Below are positions 54,206 to 64,000 of a stretch of DNA of 64,000 bases, in pieces (position 1 is the first letter of the stretch; each line of letters opens with the position of its first letter). Source of the stretch: Coremacera marginata (taxonomy: Eukaryota; Arthropoda; Insecta; Diptera; Sciomyzidae); assembly GCA_914767935.1 (NCBI GenBank), contig OU612043.1, positions 120,003,690-120,067,689 on the forward strand, written 5' to 3'. The notes below the pieces were generated by a model, which saw nothing but the letters and a program-made list of their open reading frames with translations, ran no database searches and was not told where the DNA came from. The translations under genes and the position numbers were made by a program.

Positions 54206-54815
54206 CATTTAATGATCAATTTGGGGATATTCGTCTCCCAATAATTGTTACTAACACGGTTTTATTATACTTAAAGCTCTTAAAACGTCATATAAAAGTG
54301 GTCCCAACAATATACCGTCATGTATATTAAAATACTGCTATGAAAAATTAGTAACTCCTATCACTTTGCTTTTTTCTTCTTCATTTAAATCTTGCTATTT
54401 TCCAGTTGCCAAATGTGTGGCAACGGGTCTTTAATCGGTAACTATCGTGGAATTGCGAAATTAAGCGTTTTGCCGAAGCTTTTCGAGGCAATCATTACTT
54501 CACAATTATCACATAGTGTTAAATCTTTATTGTCTCAACTCCAACATGGATTCGTTTCTGAAAAATCTACAGTTACAAGCCTACTTGAATTTACTTCCAA
54601 AAACATTGAGAATTTTGGAAAAGGTTTACAGACTGATGTTATATACACAGATTATAGTAAAACTTTTGATGTTGTTAATCATAAACTCTTAGTCTTAAAG
54701 TAATCTCTTGCTGAATTTCTCACAACACTTGTAAGATGGATTGAATCTTATTTATGCAATAGAACACAACGTGTTCTTTTTGAACTTGTGAAATCTCATG
54801 AGTTTCCTGTCACTT
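54206..54815 (+). pseudogene. Non-LTR RT, 5' half
   Basis: NDQFGDIRLPIIV, SGPNNIPSCILKYCYEKL, NYRGIAKLSVLPKLFEAIIT, LSQLQHGFVSEKSTVTSLLEF, VIYTDYSKTFDVVNHKLL (motif A, catalytic Asp) and WIESYLCNRTQRVLF, ending PVTS, the residues just before GVPQG in non-LTR RTs. Breaks lie at 54400 and 54700. It is a direct continuation of the endonuclease piece ending at 50206. The DNA element copy 2 follows at the base where the 3' half begins at 2172 (other strand). Confidence 0.85.
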
Positions 54816-54818
54816 CTG

Positions 54819-55539
54819 TAGCTCGTTCCTCTAACGGCAAGTTACCGATTTGTGTGACGTCATGCGCTATCGATCTATAGCTACCGATTTCGTGACAATT
54901 TATGTTACTGTACGTTTAAATTGGTAAAAATTCGGACCGTGATGAAAAAGAACACAAATCGAGAAGAAACACTGAGAAATTGAGTTAGAAGTATTAGGAA
55001 ATCAATTATTTAATGGATTATTGTTTCAGTAATATTCAAATGCATTCAAAAATTGTCCCTTTCCGACGTGCCGGTGCTGCTTCATTAAGTCCAACAGCCT
55101 ACGTCGCTGCAGTTTCGATTTAATTTGCTCTTCAAATTAATTTTGTTAGTTATATATATATAGCAATAATACAAATATAAATAAATTCATCTTAAATGAA
55201 AGCAACCCTTTTTAAAGGTAATTTCGAGTATTTATAACTTAATAATACACAACACTACAGGCATTAGATAAATCAGTAGAATTCTCACTTGCCGCAAAGC
55301 CAGTGAGAAAAGTAACACATTTTTATCGATTCACTTTTTGTACAGAAAAACTTTTTCAAAAGGTTCCATTGAAATGAAATCGGAACAGTTGACACCTTAT
55401 CGATTTGAAACGACCGGATTGAACAGAAATCGAAACAGATTTGTACAGAAACATTACAGGTGAGACTGACGTCAGAGTGACGTAAAATCGGTAATATGAG
55501 TCGGTAACTTTGATCGGTATGAGTTACAGGAACGAGCTA
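54819..55539 (+). mobile_element. TIR DNA element, copy 2 (empty of Transib)
   Basis: 721 bp, with ends TAGCTCGTTCCT(C/G)TAAC inverted and CTG on both sides (54816-54818 and 55540-55542). It matches copy 1 (2176-6186) on the opposite strand throughout, except that the single CGTCG at 55102-55106 is where copy 1 holds the Transib. TTACCGA/TCGGTAA motifs cluster in the outer 70 bp of both ends. No coding capacity. Confidence 0.9.
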
Positions 55540-55542
55540 CTG

Positions 55543-58500
55543 GAAACAAAAATTTGGACTTCAATTTTATATAATAGTATATATATATAGTTGCGTTGGA
55601 CAGCAGCTGCAGCGCTGAAAGAAATAAAAATTAACATAACATTAACAAAAAAACATATCGAAATATTTACAATCAGCCGAAAATTAAAACACCACCTCTG
55701 GTCACTCTGTCGGATGTAATTGGCAGCAATGAGAAAAAAATATATGATAACAAAACAATCACTAAACTGCAAGGGTAGTGAGGTAAATTATATACTCACT
55801 TGCTAATAATGGAAAGCAGGCTGGCTTCAGTGGTTTTCAACAATTATCTGAAATAAATAAAGGAAACAAAAATAATTAAATCATATCCTTACCTGAGCCA
55901 ATCCATCGTCTTTATGATTCGGTACAACTGTGAGCATCCATCATGGCCCAAGCCTGAGCGTTCCTTGAAAATAGTGAAGAGAACGTAGTGAAAAATGGGT
56001 TATAGCAATAGTAAGACAGCATTTCCAGATAGAAATTTTCATTCAGTGGTAGTACAAAAAACTGAAAGCTGACTTTGGGATGATTCATTCAGAAAAGTAT
56101 TCAATCGGATACCTTCTGAATAAACATGAGCACAATTTATAAACATGATGACAATTTCCGTTTCTTCTATACTGATGCGGAATAAGGATATAAAAAGGAG
56201 GGAAGGGAAAAAAAGTTTAAGGAAAATAAAAGGTCAAAAAGGCGGGAATGTAGATATATAAAACATAAAATTTTTTTTTTGGAAAATATAGGAAATATGT
56301 TAAAAGACATATAATTTAGGCATATATTTATAGAAAGGCAAAAAAAAAATAAAACGGTCAATGCGCCAAAAAGGAAAGGAATCACGAATAAATAGAAAAT
56401 GGAAAAGTTCAGTTCGAGAAGAGGAAATCTAGGTCAGGAGGAGGAATTTTTTTAGCTCAGAATTCATTATGTGAACAATAGTAAAAAGTGAAAGTTTTAA
56501 AGCAAAAAGTGTCTCTTGAAAAGTTTAAAGCATTGAAAAGATTAAATGATTTAAAAGTTAAAATTATTGAAAAGTTAAAAAAAATAAAAAAATAACTAAA
56601 AATTGAAACACTTGTTGAAAATGATAAAAAAAATTTTTCTAAAAAAAGAAAATCTATATAAATAAATTTTGAGTGCTAAAAGATCTAAAAGTGCAAAAGT
56701 GCAAGAAATTAAAAGTGAAAAAGTGCAAAAGTCTAACATAGACAAGGAATAGGGAGTGGCAGATAAAAAGGATCACTGGGAGAAAAACTAGGAAGGAGAC
56801 AAGGCTTACTGAGGCAACACTAAAAACTAGATAAGGTAAAAAAATATTGTGCTAATGAATTTAAGAAAAGAGTTTTAGTTTTTGTTAGTTTGTTTTAGTA
56901 ATGGTTTTTTTGTGTTTTCTTTATCTATAAAGGAACAACGAATGCAAAGGTAGCACTCAAGTAGGAGAAAGTACAGTAAGTAAACGGTGGGCAACAAAAC
57001 AATTGTAAGGAAATTAAGGGAATAAAAAAACATCGATAATATTAAAAACATACATTTCCTAATAGTGTGGCTGGGAGGACAAGGACGACGTCGAAGGTGT
57101 CACCAGGAGGCATGAGCGCTGGGACCGAGCCGCGCTTAAAAGGATAAGTCGGCAACAAATTGTTTTTATTTTAAATGTATAAACGTAAGTAAGAATCTAG
57201 ACACAAATTGTCTAAAGTTTAAATGTCCATGAAAGAAAAAAAAGAAGGAAAAAAATAAATACAACAAGATAGGAGTAGATTGATATTCACTATCTAAAGT
57301 AAAGCAGTAGATGATGTGCTAGTCGATACCACAACCAGTACAGCATCCTCACAGCATTACATAGAAGTCAAATGGAATATGTGGAAAAGACCACATTTGT
57401 GTTGGATAGGAAAAAATTGTTCTAAGAAAAAAATAATGTTTTAGATACTCGGATTATGCTGCTTCTCAGCGAACAAATAGAAGTTAATATAATAGAAGAT
57501 TTAGGATAGTATAAGTTTGATAGAATTTTTTTTTTTAATTATTTTAGAATTTTTATAGTATAATAATATATAATATATAAATTTTTTTTGTCATATTCAA
57601 GGTGTTCAATACAATATAGGCTTTATTTTGTTTAAATTTTAACTGGTTAGTCATGTTTGTTGTTTTTACCCCCTCTTAAGAGCTCTTACTAGGTCATGGT
57701 AACGTGTAATTAAAAAAAAAAATAAAATAATAAAATATAAGGAAAGAAAGAAAATTAATTTAGAAGAGATATTGGATTGGCCCGTATTGATGATTGATGC
57801 CTAATACTTAAGCGCATTAATGCTTTAATATTATAAATGAATTTCAGATAATTTTTTTTAAATTTACATTTAGTGGTTTAATGATTTAAGAACTTGAATT
57901 TAAATTTTTTTAAGTACAAATTACTGATGTTTGTTGTTAAAGGAAAGGAAAAACATACTTTTATTTTTATTCAACAAATTTTCTAGTGTTATTTTTAAAT
58001 CTCTGTTATATATTAATTAATTTGTTCCATTTTTTTTTTTAAATAAGTCAATGTGATCGTTTGGAAAATATTGAAATATTTTGTTATTCTTTGATTTTAA
58101 ATTGATGTCCTTTTTTTGTACGGATTATAGATAACATGGAAAAAATTAATATTTCGAATTATTTAAATAGCACTTAAACATATAACATGGATTTTTTCTT
58201 TGTATATAAAATAGGTTAACAGTTTTTTTTTATTTTGAATATACATAATGAATTTGATGGTGTTACTTAAGTTCGCCTGGTGGCATTTAGTTTTTATTGT
58301 TGATGGTGTAGTGCCAATGAGCTGTAAAGAGAAAAAGAATATTGTTAAGATTGGCCGTAGAAGTAACAAGTTTTGAATTGTAATAAAAATAAAGGAATAT
58401 GAATTGTTAAAATTCCAAAGTGGAAATACTAAAGCCTGAAGACAGGGGCGGTTCAAGAGATTAGTGCTGTGATGGTCGTATGAAGTCGATCGATTGGTAT

Positions 58501-58639
58501 TAAAGTTGTTGGGGTTATAATAAACAAGTTAAAGATAAGATAACCAAGGATGGGCACATAAAGGAGAATATCATCTTCTCCTCTCTTCTGTGGTGATTAT
58601 TGTTGGTTGGCAATGTGGTTCAATTTGTTTTAATGCTGT
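55543..58639. other. AT-rich non-coding stretch
   Basis: 3.1 kb without a recognisable gene. It contains A-runs, T-runs and short frames of Phe/Ile/Lys-rich chance peptides. The only structured hint is a possible 45 bp minus-strand intron (55848-55892). Confidence 0.6.
55848..55892 (-). other. Possible minimal intron in an untranslated exon
   Basis: On the minus strand, GCTCAG|GTAAGGATATG opens and TTTATTTATTTCAG|ATAATTG closes a 45 bp AT-rich segment. A second good donor, AGCAA|GTGAGTAT, lies about 45 bp downstream (near 55803). The flanks have stops in all frames, so any transcript would be non-coding or 5' UTR. Confidence 0.25.
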
Positions 58640-58990
58640 TTTTTCGTGTGTTTATTTTGCTAGGGGCACAACAAGATTTATTGGTACAAATTCAAGATGC
58701 TTAAAATTCTTCATAGCAAACGATTGGTATGGCAGATTTAAATTACTTGTTGTATGAATATTTTTGATCATTAATTTATTTTGGTCACCTACTCCTTTAA
58801 TTTCTAGACTCACTCGTGTAGAACTCTCTGTGTTTGTTTTTTCGCCATACCACTGGAGAACTAATGGCTGTTGCTGGCCTTTGACACCTAGCTTAATAGA
58901 CACGTCTTCTTCTAATATACATGGTGTGCCTCAACTGAGTTCAACTATCTACGGAGGTGGCAGGTTATATCGAGCTTAGCAAAATATTGT
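58640..58990 (-). pseudogene. BEL/Pao A17 protease fragment
   Basis: Minus strand. CILEEDVSIKLGVKGQQQPL, WYGEKTNTES and NLPYQSFAMKNFKHLEFVPIN follow the pattern of the BEL/Pao A17 protease (DSGS...LG..G....L.L.W.........NLP.Q). The DSG region upstream (58930-58980) is damaged. Only this domain remains; it is distinct from the BEL at 19.9 kb. Confidence 0.7.
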
Positions 58991-59221
58991 ATGGGAGGGG
59001 GAATCTATTTTCACATTCTTAGGAGCTACTTGGCTAATTAATATTTCACGACTTTGATTCACTTTATTGTGTCTAGCAGAAAAACTAACATACAGAAAAC
59101 ATACAGAAAACAGTAAAGGCAATGAAATCACCTTTCTAACGATATATCAACAAACCCCACTGACTTAACTGTAACCGAGCTGTGCTAGTGTGAAGATGAA
59201 ATCAATCGGTTGAAACAACTA

Positions 59222-59545
59222 AATTTCAACTTTGAGTGCAAATTTCTTAGAATTTAGCGTAATAAATGAAATTTTGTTTATGATCAATTTTGTAATTTAT
59301 TCAATGACATGAAAAACATAAACACATCTCTAAAAATAAATATATTGGCTGTACTAAAAAAATTATACTTATTAGAAAACAATCTACTGCATAACTAAAT
59401 ATAATGTCATCGTATGTCATTATTTTCTAATAAGTATAATTTTGTGATTATGTTTTTGGTGTCATCGAAAAAGGAATTGAATAAATTACAAAATTGATCA
59501 TAAAAAAATTTCATTTGTTAAGCGAAATTCTGAGTTGAAATAAGT
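59222..59545. mobile_element. Foldback MITE, about 320 bp
   Basis: TTGATCATAAA and GAATAAATTACAAAATTGATC arms lie at 59261-59310 and inverted at 59473-59520. An inner arm (AATTATACTTATTAGAAAA) lies at 59362-59381 and 59420-59441. The arms cover most of the element. Non-coding. Confidence 0.7.
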
Positions 59546-61670
59546 AAAGTTAATAAGTAGAAATTCTGAGTGAGATTAAAAATAGTTGTATAATCAGATC
59601 TATGTATACGCATGATTAGTTGTTACATCTTGTGTTGTCCCTGAACCCTACCCATTTATTGGTGGGTAAATTTTTCCCACATAAACTTCTTTGTGGTCTC
59701 TAGTATCCATAAAATTGATATTTTTCAATGATTATTGGGTCGTATCTTTAGATGGGTAAATGCTGAGGAAGTGCGAAATAGCTGTAGTAGCTGAACTCTT
59801 TTGTTATTGCATGATGCGCTGATCTCTTGATTGGTCGGTGTAGCGATGGAATTCCATCGAATGTTTAGTCACCCCATAAAAAAATATAACTAGTTCACAC
59901 TCACTTCGGCCTACGCCGCCACCTTGAGTCTACTTAACCTGGCATCTCTGGAATTACCACCAACTACATGTCTTATACATGTTTTGGTTTAAGTCTATAT
60001 GGGAATGCTAAGAAAAAAAATCGTAACCTTTAAAAAAAGATTCGATTTAAGTTAGCTGTAACAACACAAATATTTGTTTATTATAATGCAGAAAAATAAA
60101 GTATGACATTGCATTTTATTATATTTATTTCAAAACACTTAACTTACTGTAGTGGTTAACTTAAAAAGTCTAATTACCTACAATATATATACTTCTTTAG
60201 ATCTATAATAATAACTTATATATAAGCTATGAGAAATGTCTGGAATGTACATTTTTATTGTTTTTTTTTTTTTTTCTAATAGTGAAGGCATTTTTTCTAA
60301 TAATGAAGGCAAAAACTGAGAACTAGTTTAAACCAAGAAAGTAGATATATCATATCTGCGAGACCAATATCTCTTATCTTATATTTATTTTATTTTTAAT
60401 GTCAACGAAAACAAAGAACCGTGGTTTATTTAAACATTTTTTTTAACACATAGAAGAACAAGTAATAATAGTAGTTGTTTAATGCCTGCTATCAGGAAAA
60501 CAGCCAATAAGTAAAATTCATATTTAATGCAAGCACCAACTAAAATTAGCAATACTTATAATAATATCAACCTGATTAAGGATTAAGATAGGATATGATA
60601 ATTAATCTTAATGGAAATACATAAAAAGTTTTGAAATGTTTTATGAATTTTTCTTAAAGTATTAAGAGGTATATATTAAAAGATCCGTAGAAACCTTTAA
60701 GTGATTTTTGCTATATTGTTACCTTTTTTGAAAATATTGTGAAAATATCATAATTTATTAAATGTTAAGAAAAACAAAGCAAACATCTAAGCCCATAAGC
60801 GCAGGATTTGAATGTTAGTCAATGCTGCAGAGTTAACGCGTTATTGAACGTTTTAAATATAAACGTACTGAATTAGTAGTATACTTTTTTTAATGGTATA
60901 TGGCAAAAAAAAATTATTTTGTTTTGTTTCGTCTGGTTGATATAGGATGATATTTTATTTTGGTTACTTGAACTTCATTTCAAAATTAATTTTTTTTCTT
61001 TTCGGTTAACCTTAGAGTTAAGTTTTAAGCTTTATATTTATCTCGATTTTATTTGGGTCTTATTTTAGTGTAACTCAAAATTTTTTTAATTGTGTTGCTT
61101 TGGTCTATTTTCTAAAAATCTTCAGATTTAGTGTAGTTATATTAGTTTTAAGTTTAATTATTGAGGTAGTTTTAGTTTTCGTTTGAGTTTTGTATCTTTA
61201 ATACTAGATTTTTTAAATAATTTTTTTTCTTTTATTTATATTTGGCTTAAAGTTTAGTTTCAGTTTTGACTTTTTTTCTTTTAATGGTATGTTTTTTTTT
61301 TAATTTTTATCTATTGTTGTCCTACCATTGACCTCTTATTTTATTTAATTTATCTTATTCGCTTGTCTTAGACTATTAAGGAAAAGTCTTTAGAGTAAAC
61401 AAAACATAATCAAAATATAGTATTATGACTATCGCCTTTTCTTGCCACTGCAGCTTAGGTGCTGCAATCTTTACAACTAAACCACAAGAACCTGTTATTG
61501 CGTTGCGTTATTTATTCTGTAAGCTAGTAAATCAGCAATAGGCTTAACAACTACAAAACTAATCTAATTCATATGGCTTACAAACATTAACATTTAAAAA
61601 TCAATGATCACTTATTATTTCTAAAACTGCAAATAGAAGGTTGTATAAAACAAGAAATTCAACTCTTACT
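59546..61670. other. AT-rich non-coding stretch
   Basis: No gene or repeat is recognised. The part at 59640-59990 is of more normal composition but has no coding frame of note. Confidence 0.6.
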
Positions 61671-61671
61671 C

Positions 61672-61907
61672 TTCTACAGTAATCGGTTGTAGAATCCATC
61701 CAACTGGGGCAAGGTACCACCCCAGTTCACGTATAGCTGCGAAAAGATAAGTTTCTGTGTCCATCGGTGCATTGTCACTGCAGGTTGTTTGGTCTACGTT
61801 GTTGGCTGGAGTAGCGGTGGCCGATGCCGTTGTCCTGTTTTGGCTTCTTTTGCCAGAACTTTGTTGCTGCTGTTGTAGTAGAAGTTGTTGCTTTGAATTA
61901 CATTAGT
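61672..61907 (-). CDS. Possible exon, Gln-rich start
   Basis: A minus-strand frame without stops for about 77 codons. It begins NSKQQLLLQQQQQSSGKRSQ, has a Thr/Ala-rich middle, then MDTETYLFAAIRELGWYLAP and ends VEE with TAA. No methionine lies near its start, so it would need to be an exon. No domain is recognised; it could equally be a fragment of an element gag. Confidence 0.25.
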
Positions 61908-62080
61908 TGGTTTTTTTTTTGTATTCTATTGTTTTCGTTGTTGTTATTGTTATTAAGTCCGAAATATGGTTACAGAATTCGTTGTTGTTGATGTTGCTGA
62001 TGTTGTAGATGTTGTTGTTTTCGAATTATATTAGATGGTTCTTGTTTGCATTTTATGGTTTTCGTTGTTGTTGTTTTTAC
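61908..62080. repeat. GTT-rich simple sequence
   Basis: Interrupted GTTGTTGTT and GATGTT triplets, part of the same Gln/Asn-codon-like low complexity on the minus strand as the feature before it. Confidence 0.6.
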
Positions 62081-62099
62081 TAAGTGTTGCTTTCTAGTA

Positions 62100-62875
62100 G
62101 TTTTTGTTATTGTTCGTTTTTTTTCATTTTCTGGCAAGCTTCTTACTTTCGATATTTTTGTTTATTGTTTCTTTTCAGTTAAGTTTCTCATTTTCTATTT
62201 TTTTCACTTATTGTTTTCTTTGCAGTTAATTTTCATCCTTTCTAAATTTTGTTCACTTATTGTTTTTTTTTGCATTTAAATTTCCTATTTTCTATATTTT
62301 TTTACTTATTGTTTTCTTTCACGTAATTTTCGTTTTTCTGGTTTTTTTTTATTGTTTCTTTTCAAGTGATTTTCGTATTTTTTGGTTTTTTTCTTTATTG
62401 TTTCTTTTCAGGTATTTTTCTTATTTTCTTTTTGTCTTACTGGTTGTTTTCTTTGCAATTAATTTTCTTATTTTCAATATTTTTTTCACTTATTGTTTTC
62501 TTTGCAGTTAATTTAATTCTTTTCTAAATTTTTTTTTTGTCACTTATTGTTTCCTTTTCAGTTAATTTTCTTATTTGCAGTTTTTCTTTTTTTTTCTCTT
62601 CTTGTTTTCTTTGCCGTTCATTTTCTTCTTTTCTAATTTTTTTTTACACTTGTTTTCTTTGCAGTTAATTTTATTATTTCCATTTTTTTTCACTTCTTGT
62701 TTTCTTTGCAGTTAATTTTCTTCCTTTCTATTTTTTTGTCACTTGTTGTTTTCTTTGCAGTTAATTTTCTTATTTTCTTATTTGCTTTTTTTCTTTTTTT
62801 CACTTCTTGTTTTCTTTGCAGTTAATTTTCTTATTTTCTATCTTTTTCCACTTTTCTTTTTTCTCGCAGTAAATT
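62100..62875. repeat. Minisatellite with splice-acceptor-like units
   Basis: About 14 imperfect copies of a 45-60 bp unit of the form (T)nCACTTNTTGTTTTCTTTGCAG then TTAATTTTCTTATTTTCTA. TTTTCTTTGCAGTTAATTT occurs about six times exactly or nearly so, others vary at CAG. The Phe-rich open frames across it are by-products. Confidence 0.85.
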
Positions 62876-62881
62876 TTGCAG

Positions 62882-63920
62882 CTGGAAACCAATGATTCCT
62901 TCAGTGGCAGTGCTCATGGAGTGGGATATTTGCGCCCAAAATCCACCGGTGTAGTCGGGTTCAGAGATTGGTTGGTAGAGCTTAACCGAGAGTTGAGCGG
63001 AGTAGGCCTCTGCAGTCCGTTGTGATTGTAGCTTAACGACATCTAGCTTTCATTGCATTCCTGTGCGACGTTTTTCGCATTGCATAATCGCATGTGGATC
63101 TTGGCTGCAACAAGATAGTGGTCGGAGTCAATGTTTTCGCCCCGACAAGTACGCACATCTAGAACATCTAGAGGCATGTCTTCCGTCGATTACAGCATGA
63201 TCAATTTGGTTTCGCATTTTTTATCTGGGGACTGACAGGTGGCCTTGTGGATGTCAAGGAGTTTAAGCCTGGTGCTACTAGCTACCATGTTTCGCTGCGC
63301 GGCGAAGTCGAACGGTCTTAGACCGTTTCTCGCGGAGGTTTCATGAGGATTGTACTGACCGACAGTAGGGTCAAAGATGCCTTCCTTTTCGACTTTTACA
63401 TTAAAATCGCCGAGGACTATTTGCACGTCATGGACCGGAAGGTAGTCGTATACGTCCTCAAGGCCCCTAGAAAGCGTCCTTGACAGCTCGTCTTTTTCCT
63501 CCGTCGGGGCGTGCACGCAAATCGGGCTGATGAAGAAAATTTTACCTTGATGCGTATCGTGGCCAATCTTTCGTTTACAGGTGTGAACCGGAAAACAAGG
63601 AGGCTTAGTTTCTGGCTAGCGACGAATACACATCCGAATTCGCGCTTCTTCGCATGGTAGCTGTAGTAGATATCGAAGTCTGCTTGTTTAAAGCAGCCTT
63701 GCGCATTCCATCGCATTTCCTGGATTGTGGTGATGTCAGTTTTTATTATTTTGGAGGCTTCCGCGTGTTGGATAGTGGCACCTTCCCTATAAAGGGTTCG
63801 GACATTCCAGGTGAATATCTGTAAATCATTTTCCGTTTTTCGTTTACGGTGGTCGTCAACGTAATTGGGGTTCTTATTCGAGGCTGGTTTACTTTTTAAT
63901 GGGCAGTAGTAATGTTGCGG
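62882..63920 (-). mobile_element. RTE non-LTR retrotransposon, copy 4 (5' part only)
   Basis: Minus strand. It starts near 63920 in the 5' leader shared with copy 1 (CATTACTACTGCCC), runs through the endonuclease and stops at the sequence for VIGF, before the linker. The 3' half and tail are missing, unlike the other copies. The left flank is the minisatellite. Confidence 0.85.
63190..63760 (-). pseudogene. RTE endonuclease (copy 4)
   Basis: IQEMRWNAQGCFKQADFDIYY (catalytic Glu), then CMHAPTEEKDELSRTLSRGL and VLGDFNVKVEKEGIFD with GDFN intact, and FDFAAQRNMVASSTRLKLLDIHKATC. Frames 63417-63716 and 63190-63516 overlap through a frameshift near 63520. More diverged than copies 1 and 2. Confidence 0.8.
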
Positions 63921-64000
63921 AACGATTCCTCAAGTTTAACGTCAAAAGGAAGACTATGGACAAAAGTGCTTTTAAGCGACACCGACTCGCCTTGACAGTG
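63921..64000. other. Window end, unassigned
   Basis: 80 bp beyond the RTE homology; no feature recognised. Confidence 0.4.

Noticed and set aside
58163..58456. 97-codon minus-strand frame
   Set aside because: Phe/Ile/Leu-rich product of AT-rich DNA without a motif.
62046..62511. Phe-rich open frames
   Set aside because: They arise from the T-rich minisatellite and have no protein-like variation.

Overview
This 64 kb window looks like repeat-rich chromosomal DNA from a higher fly, most likely a tephritid fruit fly. That is an inference from the element families: RTE with AAGT tails, an env-bearing BEL/Pao element, a 17.6/Tom-like Gypsy, mariner and hAT. Two captured fragments also resemble insect BTBD9-like and LRPPRC/PPR-like genes. 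I found no intact host gene, no rRNA, no CRISPR array and no convincing functional tRNA. Nearly every long open frame is a piece of a transposable element, most of them broken. Positions 1-37 are an assembly gap.

Left part (0-18 kb). AT-rich sequence with a 156 bp tandem repeat leads into the 3' half of a non-LTR reverse transcriptase (minus strand, to 2172). A terminal-inverted-repeat DNA element (2176-6186) cuts this RT at its TSGVPQG motif. A Transib-type (RAG1-core family) element (2596-5786) sits inside that DNA element, with a CGACG target duplication. Next come a BEL/Pao pol remnant (6955-9320), an RTE retrotransposon (about 9323-12562), a second RTE scrap interrupted by a 250 bp MITE, small foldback elements, tRNA-like sequences, an RNase H-bearing non-LTR tail, and a second, fuller Transib/RAG1-core transposase pseudogene (minus strand, 15.4-17.2 kb).

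Middle (18.2-40.6 kb). One old Gypsy-type LTR element (LTRs 18241-18805 and 40211-40631) is stretched to 22 kb by insertions. Its leader carries an odd LIM-finger-like ORF, and its gag N-terminal region is triplicated in 352 bp units. A BEL/Pao element with an F-type envelope (19857-28745) interrupts the second unit. A hAT element (30848-36432, 8 bp target duplication) interrupts the region before RT. The hAT carries pieces of two apparent host genes and a nested RTE copy (33013-35761). A 457 bp TA-flanked MITE (37191-37647) also lies in pol.

Right part (40.7-64 kb). An antisense RNase H-bearing non-LTR element is followed by a 46 bp minisatellite. A plus-strand non-LTR element then has its ORF1 (44.6-45.3 kb), endonuclease (47.7-50.2 kb) and RT N-half (54.2-54.8 kb) split apart. 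The splitting insertions are an antisense non-LTR element that itself holds a 5'-truncated RTE copy with a 14 bp target duplication, a mariner, and about 4 kb of other sequence. The RT is finally cut at TSGVPQG by an empty-site paralogue of the Transib-bearing element (54819-55539). Beyond this lie long AT-rich stretches, a BEL/Pao protease scrap, a foldback, a minisatellite built of splice-acceptor-like units, and a partial RTE.

The most notable observations are: the Transib ends with unequal 12/22 spacing to a shared 9-mer, resembling recombination signal sequences; the hAT carrying two host-gene fragments; a BEL insertion whose target duplication also encloses a 78 bp inverted gag patch; the LIM-like ORF in the Gypsy leader; and the fact that the two halves of one RT, 52 kb apart and in inverted orientation, abut two copies of the same DNA element at the same nucleotide, suggesting an inversion through those copies.
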